A DNA stretch of 35,846 nt from assembly GCA_021772705.1 (NCBI GenBank), contig JAJFLN010000729.1:1-35846 (forward strand), in the 5' to 3' direction. The notes under the pieces were generated by a model that did not search any database, was not told the DNA's origin, and worked only from the letters and a program-made list of their open reading frames with translations. Source of the DNA: Candidatus Cloacimonadota bacterium (GTDB lineage Bacteria; Muiribacteriota; UBA6191; JACPRK01). Made by a program: the position numbers and the translations under genes. Below are positions 8,309 through 16,251 of this stretch, in pieces. Positions within the stretch are counted from its first letter, which is position 1. Each line of letters opens with the position of its first letter.

Positions 8309-8390
8309 GATCACGGAGTTCACGGAGAACACAGAGGATTCGGGGTGGAAAAGAACCTCCGTGATCTTTGTGAACTCTGTGTTCTCTGTG
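8309..8390. repeat. long imperfect hairpin of CACRGAG-type units, copy 1
   Basis: The left arm (GATCACGGAGTTCACGGAGA) and right arm (CTCCGTGATCTTTGTGAACT) are built from degenerate CAC(A/G)GAG units on one side and their complements on the other, around a short unpaired centre. It lies between two minus-strand genes. A second copy with different detail but the same design is at 31602-31700. Confidence 0.75.
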
Positions 8391-8464
8391 TAACTTCCCG
8401 TTTCATCCATATTGGGACGGCGGGGCGCCGGTGAGTGACTCAGGACGAACGGGGCAGGAAGACC

Positions 8465-8508
8465 CGGCCATTCAGTCGTCCTGGATGCGGGCATCCATAG
8501 TGGGGCGA
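8465..8508 (+). repeat. 44-bp dispersed repeat, second module, left copy
   Basis: The sequence 8465-8508 (it begins CGGCCATTCAGTCGTCCTGG) is a perfect 44-bp reverse complement of 35780-35823. Weaker similarity extends upstream to AGGACGAACGG at 8442. At the right end of the window this module is joined to the 52-bp repeat. Here it is joined instead to unrelated sequence just before the halogenase stop codon. A weak CGGGCT/AGCCCG stem at 8510-8535 may help to terminate the halogenase transcript. Confidence 0.9.
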
Positions 8509-8544
8509 GCGGGCTTCCGGATGGAAACCAGCCCGTGGCGGTGC

Positions 8545-9840
8545 TCAGTAGCGCAGTCCTTTCAGGACGGTGCAGCGGAGGGACTCCGATGCTGGCGGAA
8601 GGCCCGTGATCCGCTCAAAATTGAACGAACGATTCGTCAGGTGGGAAACGACCTGGAACAGGTCGCGCTCCGTGGTGGTGTGTAGCTCCATCAACTCCCT
8701 CAATCCTGCCTCGTCTTGCCCTGTCTCCAGGGGAAGCGGCAGGGCCATCGCTCGCGACAGATTGCGGCGCTGGCTCACCAGCTCGGAGAAGAATGTCTGA
8801 TAGGCGGCTGCTCGATCGGGCCTGCGGAAACAGCGACCGACCATCCAGGCCGCTGCTGTGCCCGAGAAGACGGCCAGCACCACTCCCAGGGAGAAGATGG
8901 GATCGATGAATCCTCCAGCATCGCCGACCACGAAGTATCCGGGCCCGGCGTGGGAGCTGACACGGAACGAGTAATCGTAGAGCGCGCGGACGCTGCCGGG
9001 AATGTAATCGGCTTCCTCCAGCAGGTCCTTCAGATAGGGCAAGCTGTGACAGTGCTCCAGGAAGAACCGTTCCTTATGCGACCCACTCAGCTCGGACTTC
9101 TTTACGCTGGACATGGGGAGAACGAGGCCGACGCTCGTGCTCGAACGCATCGGAATGTGCCACGACCATCCCGTCGGTCCAATCGACGAAACAAACGTGG
9201 TGGGCCGAACCTGGCGAAGGCTCTCCATCGGATGGACCTCTCCTCCGTCCGCCACGTACTTACCGCCCTGGAAGTAGCCCCATACGGACAGGAAACGGAA
9301 ATCATCGTCCGGTCGCCTCATGTTCTTCGCTCTGGCGATGCAGGAGGCCCGGCCGCTCGCATCGATTATGTACCGGGCCGACAGGGAACCGGATACCTCC
9401 TCCGACAGAGAGTGATACCTCAGCTCCCCGCCCTGGTCGTCGAGGCGAGCGACGGAGTTGACGGCCACCTCCTCGAAGATCCGAGCGCCTGCACCACGAG
9501 CATGCTCCAGGAGGATCTTGTCGAACCTGTCCCGCTCGACGTGAAGCCCGGGACGGTCGAATCCGAAATCTCCGAACGTCATCTGTCGGAGACAGCCATC
9601 CCAGGCCACCGTCCCTCCCGATTTCTTGATGAATCCTTCTTCCTCGATCGCATCGGAGATTCCTATCCTGTCCGCGTACTTCCAGAAGTGAGGGATCACG
9701 CTCTCGCCGACCATGTTTCGAGGGTGGCGGGCCTTCTCGAGAAGGACCACATCACGACCTTGTCGCGCCAGCATGGCGGCCGCCGAGCTACCCGCCGGAC
9801 CGCCCCCGATGATCGCCACGTCGCAGGTCTTGGGAATCAT
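8545..9840 (-). CDS. flavin-dependent halogenase-like FAD monooxygenase
   Basis: This is a 431-residue flavoprotein. The N-terminal FAD-binding Rossmann motif is IIGGGPAGSS (10-19), followed by GESVIPHF (45-52) and GFIKKSGG (69-76). That Lys pair lies where flavin-dependent halogenases keep their catalytic lysine. Two further family signatures are visible: WxWxIP as WSWHIP (about 225-230) and Fx.Px.Sx.G as FIDPIFSLG (about 311-319). VVGDAGG is the second FAD-binding motif. Family knowledge says these enzymes use FADH2, chloride or bromide and O2 to halogenate electron-rich aromatics, often while tethered to a carrier protein. The start ATG has GGGAGG upstream and overlaps the ACP stop by 4 bp (ATGA), so the ACP is a likely substrate carrier. 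A dehydrogenase or reductase role in the same superfamily remains possible. Confidence 0.8.
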   Translation of the reverse strand: MIPKTCDVAIIGGGPAGSSAAAMLARQGRDVVLLEKARHPRNMVGESVIPHFWKYADRIGISDAIEEEGFIKKSGGTVAWDGCLRQMTFGDFGFDRPGLHVERDRFDKILLEHARGAGARIFEEVAVNSVARLDDQGGELRYHSLSEEVSGSLSARYIIDASGRASCIARAKNMRRPDDDFRFLSVWGYFQGGKYVADGGEVHPMESLRQVRPTTFVSSIGPTGWSWHIPMRSSTSVGLVLPMSSVKKSELSGSHKERFFLEHCHSLPYLKDLLEEADYIPGSVRALYDYSFRVSSHAGPGYFVVGDAGGFIDPIFSLGVVLAVFSGTAAAWMVGRCFRRPDRAAAYQTFFSELVSQRRNLSRAMALPLPLETGQDEAGLRELMELHTTTERDLFQVVSHLTNRSFNFERITGLPPASESLRCTVLKGLRY

Positions 9841-10151
9841 GAGACAGAACCTCCCTCTTCCGCGGCCGAGAACGCCGGGTCAATCTCCGCCGTGGCCAGC
9901 TGCCGGTGGACCAGCTCGGCAATTCGCCTCGGAGTTTCGAAATTTGCCGGAATGAGCAACCCAGAATCGAGCAACACGTCGTATTCGTCTTCGAGGAATG
10001 CCACCAGCTGGATGAAGCCCATGGAGTCCATCAGGTCGGCCGTGAACAAGTTCGTGTCCACATCGATCTCGGTCACCGTTTTCCCGGATTCTTCCCGGAT
10101 CCAGTCAACGATCTGTTCAAGTCTTCTGTCCGCCTTCGAGGCCATGGCCAT
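9837..10151 (-). CDS. acyl/peptidyl carrier protein
   Basis: This is a protein of about 104 residues with the carrier-protein fold. It runs from an N-terminal helix (LEQIVDWIREESGK) and DVDTNLF to DLMDSMGFIQLVAFLE, where Ser43 in DSM is the expected phosphopantetheine site. It ends with a short acidic tail. The start ATG 10151 follows GGGAGG at good spacing. The open frame to 10574 is not coding-like, and an in-frame ATG at 10145 is an alternative. A 12-bp palindrome CCCCCCGGGGGG (10161-10172) directly precedes the ribosome binding site and could fold over it. It is translationally coupled to the halogenase-like gene. No adenylation, ketosynthase or thioesterase gene is nearby. Confidence 0.85.
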   Translation of the reverse strand: MAMASKADRRLEQIVDWIREESGKTVTEIDVDTNLFTADLMDSMGFIQLVAFLEDEYDVLLDSGLLIPANFETPRRIAELVHRQLATAEIDPAFSAAEEGGSVS

Positions 10152-10655
10152 GGACCGCCTCCCCCCGGGGGGCTTCCCCGGAACCAGGTGAACTCCGTTT
10201 GGATGATCAGAAGCCCATCCTCTGTAGGGCGACTCACAAGGTGCGCCCTCGGGAGGGAACCATGGCAGACGAAGGGGGTGCAGGGCTGTGATGCGGAGCA
10301 CTGAATCGGCTGTGACGCAGGAGGCAACGGGGTGAATCGCTAATGGTGCAGAGGTCACAGCATCCGTGCGAGCTGCGTGAAATAGTGGTGCTGGCTGGAG
10401 GAAACGATCGGGCCAGCGCGGACAGTCCGGCAGAACACTCGGCGTCTCTTCCAGTCGTGCCAGGGGATCTTGCGGTCCTTGCGAGGGGATTCGGCCCCGG
10501 AATTGCGGCAGTGTAGATGACGTCACCGTTCGTGCGATCAGGATCAGCAGCCTCAGTTGTGACCAGCCACACAATGATCGGTACGCGGGCGTATTCTTTG
10601 AGCATCTTCCACACAGATACCCGGGGGGACCGTAGCCAGAGTGTTCTTCAGACCC
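10152..10655. other. divergent intergenic region between ACP and cytochrome operons
   Basis: About 500 bp lie between two divergent units and should hold both promoters. Open frames here have no coding character. An AGGGCG/CGCCCT pair (10226-10248) could form a hairpin or a binding site. I cannot place promoters with confidence. Confidence 0.5.
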
Positions 10656-11408
10656 ATGGTTAGATGGAAGCTGGTGGCAGGTCTCGCAACGCTGCTCGTC
10701 CTTGCGGGAGCGATCGCATGGTCATGGTTGCGCCATCCGGAAACCACAGCCGCAATGAGGGGCCGGGAGGTCGCTCGGCGGCTGGGCTGCTTCGCCTGTC
10801 ACGGTCCAGATGGACTTGGAGGCGTCGCCGCTCCCGGCGGGGCTGGAGCAAACATGCCGGGGTGGGGCGGAGCTGCGGCGGCAATGTACATGAAGAGCGA
10901 AGAGCAGATCCGGGAGTGGATTCTGTACGGAGCACCGAGGAGTGGGTCGAGAGATGGCACGGCATGGACAACCGATGGCCTCGTCGAAATGCCGGCCTAC
11001 CACGATCTCCTTTCGAACCGGGACCTGGACGATCTTGTGGCCTACTTCCTGGCGGTCTCGGGCTGGGCGCCGGAGATCCCCGACGGCCCCTTCGAGGGCC
11101 GGCGAGTCGCGACTCGCATTGGCTGCTTCGGCTGTCACGGTCCATCGGGAATGGGGGGCGTGCCAAATCCTGGGAGCTTCAAGGGACACATCTCGCCCTG
11201 GGACGGAGAGGAATTCCGTGAACTGGTTCGGAGCGACGCGGAGCTTCGGGAGTGGATTCTGGACGGGTCCATCGCCCGGCTGAGGGACAATCCGCTTGCA
11301 CGGTACTTCCTTGACGGCCAGAAGACCCAGATGCCGGCTTATCGCGGTCACATCTCCAACGAGGAGCTGAACCTGATGGTCCAGTACGTCGGCTGGTTGA
11401 GGCGATGA
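10656..11408 (+). CDS. exported diheme cytochrome c
   Basis: ATG 10656 gives 250 residues; GTG 10641 would add five. A signal anchor (LVAGLATLLVLAGAIAWSWL) is followed by two tandem cytochrome c domains with CFACHG (Cys45) and CFGCHG (Cys157). Each is followed by a Gly-rich loop and a distal Met candidate (EMPAY, QMPAY). The two halves resemble each other (LGCFACHGPDGLGG and IGCFGCHGPSGMGG), which points to internal duplication. It is likely a periplasmic or membrane-tethered electron carrier. It overlaps the next gene by 4 bp (ATGA), so it is the first gene of a coupled operon and probably shuttles electrons for the propeller cytochromes that follow. Confidence 0.9.
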   Translation: MVRWKLVAGLATLLVLAGAIAWSWLRHPETTAAMRGREVARRLGCFACHGPDGLGGVAAPGGAGANMPGWGGAAAAMYMKSEEQIREWILYGAPRSGSRDGTAWTTDGLVEMPAYHDLLSNRDLDDLVAYFLAVSGWAPEIPDGPFEGRRVATRIGCFGCHGPSGMGGVPNPGSFKGHISPWDGEEFRELVRSDAELREWILDGSIARLRDNPLARYFLDGQKTQMPAYRGHISNEELNLMVQYVGWLRR

Positions 11409-13198
11409 TGACTCGCATGGTCCTGGTCTTCATCATCGTGGCCCTGACGTCACTGCTGATCTCGCCCCCATCGAGTGCTTCGAAGCCGGCCGAGCCGGTC
11501 TACAGATCACCGATCCATATCAGCCTCTCTCCTGACGGAGCGACCGCCTACGTCGTCAATCAGGGCTCGGACTCCGTGTCGATCCTCGACGTGCGAAGCC
11601 GTCGAGTGATCGGGGAGATCCCGGTCGGGTCCTATCCGGCCCACGCTGCTGTCTCCGCCGACGGTCTGAGACTCCATGTGAGTAGCCAGTATGGCGCCAG
11701 CGTGGAAATCGTGGACCTGCAGAGCAGGACCGTCGCTCGATATATCCCGACCGACTTCGGTCCACAGGGAGTGTGCCTCTCGGAGGATGGAGCCACCCTC
11801 TACACCGCCAACTCCGTATCCGGCACGGTCTCGTTTCTGGATCTGAAGACCGGCCGGAGCGCCTTCACTGTTCCCGTGGGGCGTGACCCACGATACGTGG
11901 CTCGAACCCCTGACAGCTCTCGACTGATCGTGACCAACGGCCTGTCCCGCAGCGTCTCCATTATCAATCCGGCCCACGGCACGGTCGTCGAGACACGGGA
12001 GCTGGGCAGGGCCTCCCTCCTGCGGCAGGTAGTCTGTTCATCCGATGGCCGGTGGGCCTTCGTGGCGCACCTGGTTTCCCACGATGAAACGGCGACGTTG
12101 CAGATGGAGCGCGGGTGGATTCATTCCAACGGCATCTCGATCCTCGATCTTCAAGAGCCGGGTCACTACGTGACACTTCTGCTCGACCGTCTTCTCCGGG
12201 GAGCTGCCAACCCTTGGGGGCTGGCGCTCTCCGTCGACGGTCGACGACTGTATGTCTCACTTGCCGGTGCCCACGAGGTGGCGATCGTGGATGTGCCAGC
12301 AGCGCTCCGCCTGGTGAGTGAAACCGGGCCCGAGCAGGTCACCCCACTCTCGAAGGACGTGGAGATCGTGGAGCGGCGAGGAATTGCCCGGCGATTCGAG
12401 TCAGGCGGGCTCGGCCCTCGCAGCCTCGCGCTGAGCGAAGCGACGGGGGATCTGCTGGTAGCGAACTACTTCAGCGATGAAGTCTCCTTCCTGGATCCGG
12501 AGTCCGGTGAGATCCGGGCCGTCCTTCCCCTCGGCGCTCCCCAGGAGATGACGCTGTGGCGAAAGGGACAGCTGCTCTTCAATGACGCGCGGCTCTGCTA
12601 CCAGGGCTGGTACAGCTGCGCCAGCTGTCACCAGGAAGATGCCACGGTTGATGGCCTCAACTGGGACCTCCCGAACGATGGGCTGGGAAACTCGAAGAAC
12701 GCGAAGTCACTTCTCGATGTCCACGACTCGCCGCCAGCCATGTGGGGCGCCGTTCGAGCTGACATGGACGCAGCCGTGCAGGCGGGTCAGCGGTTCCTCG
12801 GGTCCATTCCGGTTCCCGAGAATCATCGGGCACTCCTTGCGTTCTTGGGCAATCCCAAGCGCGCGCCGAATCCCTATCGCTCCCGGGCTCCGGAGACCGT
12901 GGCACGAGGCCGGCAGGTCTTCGAGCGGGCTCGTTGTGGGGCCTGTCACCCTGCACCGGTCTACACGGACATGAAAAAGCATGACGTGGGTCTGGCGGCC
13001 AAAACGGACTTGAGGTCCCGGCTGGACACACCGTCGCTCCGCGGCTGCTACAAGACGGCTCCCTACTTGCACGACGGCCGAGCCGAGTCGCTCCGAGAGA
13101 TCTTCAGGTCGCACAATCCAGAGGATCGGCACGGCCGAACGTCGGGCCTGTCGAACAATGAACTCGAGGACCTGCTCGAGTTTCTGAGGAGTCTCTGA
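11405..13198 (+). CDS. beta-propeller (YVTN) protein fused to MauG/CcpA-type diheme cytochrome domain
   Basis: This is a 597-residue protein with a signal peptide (residues 5-25, likely cleaved near SASKPAEP). Residues about 35-390 form YVTN-type beta-propeller repeats (GATAYVVNQGSDSVSILD, ATLYTANSVSGTVSFLDL). The C-terminal part has two haem sites, CASCH (Cys405) and CGACH (Cys511), and matches the diheme peroxidase/MauG pattern (NDARLCYQGWYSCASCHQED, LDTPSLRGCYKTAPYLHDGR). Family knowledge says such domains carry out peroxide reduction or long-range oxidation of partner proteins. It sits in the periplasm. The start overlaps the upstream stop by 4 bp, and its stop overlaps the next ATG by one base. 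Confidence 0.9.
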   Translation: MMTRMVLVFIIVALTSLLISPPSSASKPAEPVYRSPIHISLSPDGATAYVVNQGSDSVSILDVRSRRVIGEIPVGSYPAHAAVSADGLRLHVSSQYGASVEIVDLQSRTVARYIPTDFGPQGVCLSEDGATLYTANSVSGTVSFLDLKTGRSAFTVPVGRDPRYVARTPDSSRLIVTNGLSRSVSIINPAHGTVVETRELGRASLLRQVVCSSDGRWAFVAHLVSHDETATLQMERGWIHSNGISILDLQEPGHYVTLLLDRLLRGAANPWGLALSVDGRRLYVSLAGAHEVAIVDVPAALRLVSETGPEQVTPLSKDVEIVERRGIARRFESGGLGPRSLALSEATGDLLVANYFSDEVSFLDPESGEIRAVLPLGAPQEMTLWRKGQLLFNDARLCYQGWYSCASCHQEDATVDGLNWDLPNDGLGNSKNAKSLLDVHDSPPAMWGAVRADMDAAVQAGQRFLGSIPVPENHRALLAFLGNPKRAPNPYRSRAPETVARGRQVFERARCGACHPAPVYTDMKKHDVGLAAKTDLRSRLDTPSLRGCYKTAPYLHDGRAESLREIFRSHNPEDRHGRTSGLSNNELEDLLEFLRSL

Positions 13199-16100
13199 TG
13201 CGCTGGCTGGTCATACTCCTGGGACTCACGGTCGTTTCGCTGTCGGCGCTGGCCCGAGAGACTCCTCCGGAGAGCGTCCGGGCGGCTCCACCGGAGGACC
13301 CAGCCGCCCTGGGGACGGCGCCGTCCCATTTCGGTAAGCTCACCAGCAGCCGCTGGGCCTACGGCGGGCGCCACGAGCGGCGAAACCTGACTCCCGTGGC
13401 CAATCCGAATCGGGCCCCGGAGCCACAGCCCCGCCGCGATCACCCCTACGATGTCGCCGTCTCTGCCGATGGGACGAAGGTCTACATCGGCCTGCTCGGA
13501 TCCGAACTGGAACCGGGAAGTGAGGTCGCCGTGTACGACGTGGCCACCGACGAGATCGTCAAGCGCATCGTCCTGAAGATGGCGGCAGAAAAGGGAGCCG
13601 CCGGCTCTGGTCCCGGCAGACTGACACTCCATCCGAGCGGGTACGCGCTGGTCGTGACGAATCGATTCTCCAACTTCGCCACTGTGATCGACACGCGAAC
13701 CGATCAGGTCACATCGGAGATTCCCCTCGACTTCTACTGCCAGGACATCGCCTTCACAGGGAAGGGCCAGCGAGCCTACGTGGCCAACCGGTACCTCGAC
13801 CAGGTGTTCGTCGTGGACGTCAAGGCTGGGGCCAGGTCACTGGAGGCGACCATGAGTGTGCAAGGAGGACTGGACGACCGGTCATTCTACAGGGAGGTTC
13901 ATCCGGCGCTGGTCCGTGGCTGCGGCACGGCCGGCTGTCACGACAGGAGTCGGGGTGGATTCGTCGCAGGCCCCGACGGCCGCGACAGTTTTCTCTCCGC
14001 CCTCGGCCACGTGCGACCCGGAAACTCGGCCGGGAGCCGCCTGATCCGGGCTGCGGTACGCACGGCCAATGGCGGGTACGGTGACCGGAAGCCTCTGTAT
14101 CTGAGTCACGCCGATGGGACGGTGGTCTTTCCGGATCCGGCGAACGATTCAGACTACCGGACAATCGCCCGGTGGATCGATGGGGCCTCCGAAGGTCCGG
14201 GAATTCCGGTGGGCAATCGGCGCAGCAAGCCGAAGGTCTGTGTGCTCAGCACCGATGAGCGTTACCTGTTCGTGGGAAACACGGGGACGCAGGACATCTC
14301 CATCGTGGACACGAAGACGCTGCGAGAGGTCGGCGGGATTTACATACAGAACGCTGTCGACGACCTGAAGGTGCACCACTCCCGCGAGACCGGTCGTGAC
14401 TATCTGATCGTGGCGACCCGAGGCGTTGGCTTCGGTGTCCCGGCGGAACGGGACCCCCACGGGGGAGAGAGCTGGGATGTCCGCAATCCGGCAGCCCACT
14501 TCTCCGTCTGGCGTGACACGATCACGGGCAGCATCCTGCCACGATCGGAACAGGAGATCCTGGGGCCATTCGATGCAGTCGATGGGACAGGGGAGATCGG
14601 TTTCAGGGACATGCAGAACGACATCGTCTTCATTGACCTCTCCCGTCTGGACATCCCGAGCGCCCTGGCCAGTAACGGGCTCCGGTACCTGCTGGAGCCA
14701 AACCGCTACGAGGCGCACCGAGGCTGGGTACGCTACACATCCGACACTGCGGAGTCCACCCGAGGGGACATCAAGGGCGACATCCCGCCGGACCTGATGC
14801 GTGTCGTGGGGGCAACGCCGGAACAGATGGCCATCGTGAAGGATCGTCTCTACGTGACCATGCTCGGGAGCAACCAGGTCCAGGAGTGGCGGATCGACGT
14901 CGGAGCCCGGGAGCCGAGCGACTATCTCGTTCCGGTCCGGGTGGTCGACACCGGGCTGCAGCCCATGGGGATCGCCGCTGCGCCGGACGGGACGGTCTAT
15001 GTGGCCAACTTCCTCGGAGGAACAGTCTCTGTGATTGACGCCAAGTCGGGTGCGTCACGAGAGGTAATCGTGGACCCTTCGGTGGAGCGTCTGCCCGTGC
15101 CGGCAACGAATGCCGAACGAGGGGAGATCTTCGTCCGGGGCGCCGCCTTCTCGTCTGACGGCGATCTCTCCTGCTTTCATTGCCATCGGGACGACATGAA
15201 CGATGGACGTGCCTGGGGCACTCACCAGGTGATGGCCCAGGAGTATCTGTCCGGGGCCGGAGAGGATTCCCGTCGCGCCATAGGCGCCACCATGGGTGTC
15301 CCCCAGCTTCGAGGGCTCAACGACATCCAGCCCCTCTACTTCGAGGGTACATTCACGGTGTTCGAACAGCCACGGGAAGCGATGATCGAGCAGGCGCCGA
15401 TCGACGACTTCCTGGGTTCGACTCCGGCCGGAGACTTCACCACCCTCGAGGCGCACGTCATGCGGCACGGAGCCGGAGATTTGACGCTCCCTGCTATTCA
15501 GCCAGGCGTGCTCGCGAGTCTGGAAGAACGTCGAGATGAGCTGTTCCGCCGTGAGTCGATACGTTACTTCGGCAAGGCCTACAGCCTGCTGGATGTCCAG
15601 CGCTTCGCCGGTGAGTGGCAGGCCAGCGAGCCGCGCCTCCTGCCGAACCCCTTCGACCAGACCAGCCGATCCGTGTTGCGAGGCAAGGTGCTGTTCGAGG
15701 ACCCGCAGGTCGGCTGTGTTTCGTGCCATCCCGCTCCTCACTTTGCCAAGAAGGACCTCCGGGACAACCGGCAGCAGGCCTTCGCGCCCCAGGTGACATT
15801 CACTGCCCGGGACGGCTCGTCGACCCTGATCGGAATGTACCGCCTGGACAGCATTAACGGAGTGCAGCGGGACCTGGAACCGTGGGATGTGGGGCGGGTG
15901 GAGGAGGTTCAGGGGCACTTCACGTCATTCCAGCTCCGGGGGATCTGGGATCGTCCGCCATCCTTCCTGCATAACGGAATGGCCCGGACTCTGCACGAGG
16001 TCGTCGCCACACCCGGTCATCCAGGACTCGGGAAATACAAGTACGAGCCGCTCATCGGCGGTGTCCCCGAGCGACCGGGCCGTCGAGAGGTGGGCTTCAA

Positions 16101-16251
16101 CATGACCTGGCTCTTCAAGAAGCGCTCGGACAGAACGAAGCTCCACATGAAGTCCGGGGCCCGGCTGGGTTTCGATACCCACGGCGGCACATCACACCTG
16201 ACGGCACAACAGGTCGACGACTTGGTCGACTTCCTGGACTCCATCGAATGA
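13198..16251 (+). CDS. large beta-propeller/MauG-like multihaem cytochrome with inserted planctomycete-type haem domain
   Basis: This is a 1017-residue exported protein with a signal peptide (VILLGLTVVSLSALA). The N-terminal propeller repeats (YDVAVSADGTKVYIGL) are interrupted at about 225-335 by an inserted cytochrome-like domain, VHPALVRGCGTAGCHDRSRGGF. Its haem motif is C-x4-CH (Cys242) instead of CxxCH. Propeller repeats then resume (DERYLFVGNTGTQDISIVDT, GTVYVANFLGGTVSVIDA). The C-terminal third is a diheme peroxidase/MauG-type module with CFHCH (Cys659) and CVSCH (Cys840), plus RGIWDRPPSFLHNGM. It is similar in plan to the upstream gene but much larger. The two may interact or act in series on the same extracytoplasmic substrate, which is unknown. 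Confidence 0.88.
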   Translation: MRWLVILLGLTVVSLSALARETPPESVRAAPPEDPAALGTAPSHFGKLTSSRWAYGGRHERRNLTPVANPNRAPEPQPRRDHPYDVAVSADGTKVYIGLLGSELEPGSEVAVYDVATDEIVKRIVLKMAAEKGAAGSGPGRLTLHPSGYALVVTNRFSNFATVIDTRTDQVTSEIPLDFYCQDIAFTGKGQRAYVANRYLDQVFVVDVKAGARSLEATMSVQGGLDDRSFYREVHPALVRGCGTAGCHDRSRGGFVAGPDGRDSFLSALGHVRPGNSAGSRLIRAAVRTANGGYGDRKPLYLSHADGTVVFPDPANDSDYRTIARWIDGASEGPGIPVGNRRSKPKVCVLSTDERYLFVGNTGTQDISIVDTKTLREVGGIYIQNAVDDLKVHHSRETGRDYLIVATRGVGFGVPAERDPHGGESWDVRNPAAHFSVWRDTITGSILPRSEQEILGPFDAVDGTGEIGFRDMQNDIVFIDLSRLDIPSALASNGLRYLLEPNRYEAHRGWVRYTSDTAESTRGDIKGDIPPDLMRVVGATPEQMAIVKDRLYVTMLGSNQVQEWRIDVGAREPSDYLVPVRVVDTGLQPMGIAAAPDGTVYVANFLGGTVSVIDAKSGASREVIVDPSVERLPVPATNAERGEIFVRGAAFSSDGDLSCFHCHRDDMNDGRAWGTHQVMAQEYLSGAGEDSRRAIGATMGVPQLRGLNDIQPLYFEGTFTVFEQPREAMIEQAPIDDFLGSTPAGDFTTLEAHVMRHGAGDLTLPAIQPGVLASLEERRDELFRRESIRYFGKAYSLLDVQRFAGEWQASEPRLLPNPFDQTSRSVLRGKVLFEDPQVGCVSCHPAPHFAKKDLRDNRQQAFAPQVTFTARDGSSTLIGMYRLDSINGVQRDLEPWDVGRVEEVQGHFTSFQLRGIWDRPPSFLHNGMARTLHEVVATPGHPGLGKYKYEPLIGGVPERPGRREVGFNMTWLFKKRSDRTKLHMKSGARLGFDTHGGTSHLTAQQVDDLVDFLDSIE

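Noticed and set aside
8309-8390. CRISPR-like or tandem repeat array
   Set aside because: The units are degenerate and arranged as a hairpin, without regular spacers.
8716-10191. 491-codon plus-strand frame over the halogenase and ACP genes
   Set aside because: Antisense shadow; the minus-strand frames have FAD and carrier-protein motifs and proper starts.
9837-10574. 245-codon frame covering the ACP gene and about 420 bp upstream
   Set aside because: Only the last 104 codons show carrier-protein sequence and follow a ribosome binding site; the rest has no coding character.
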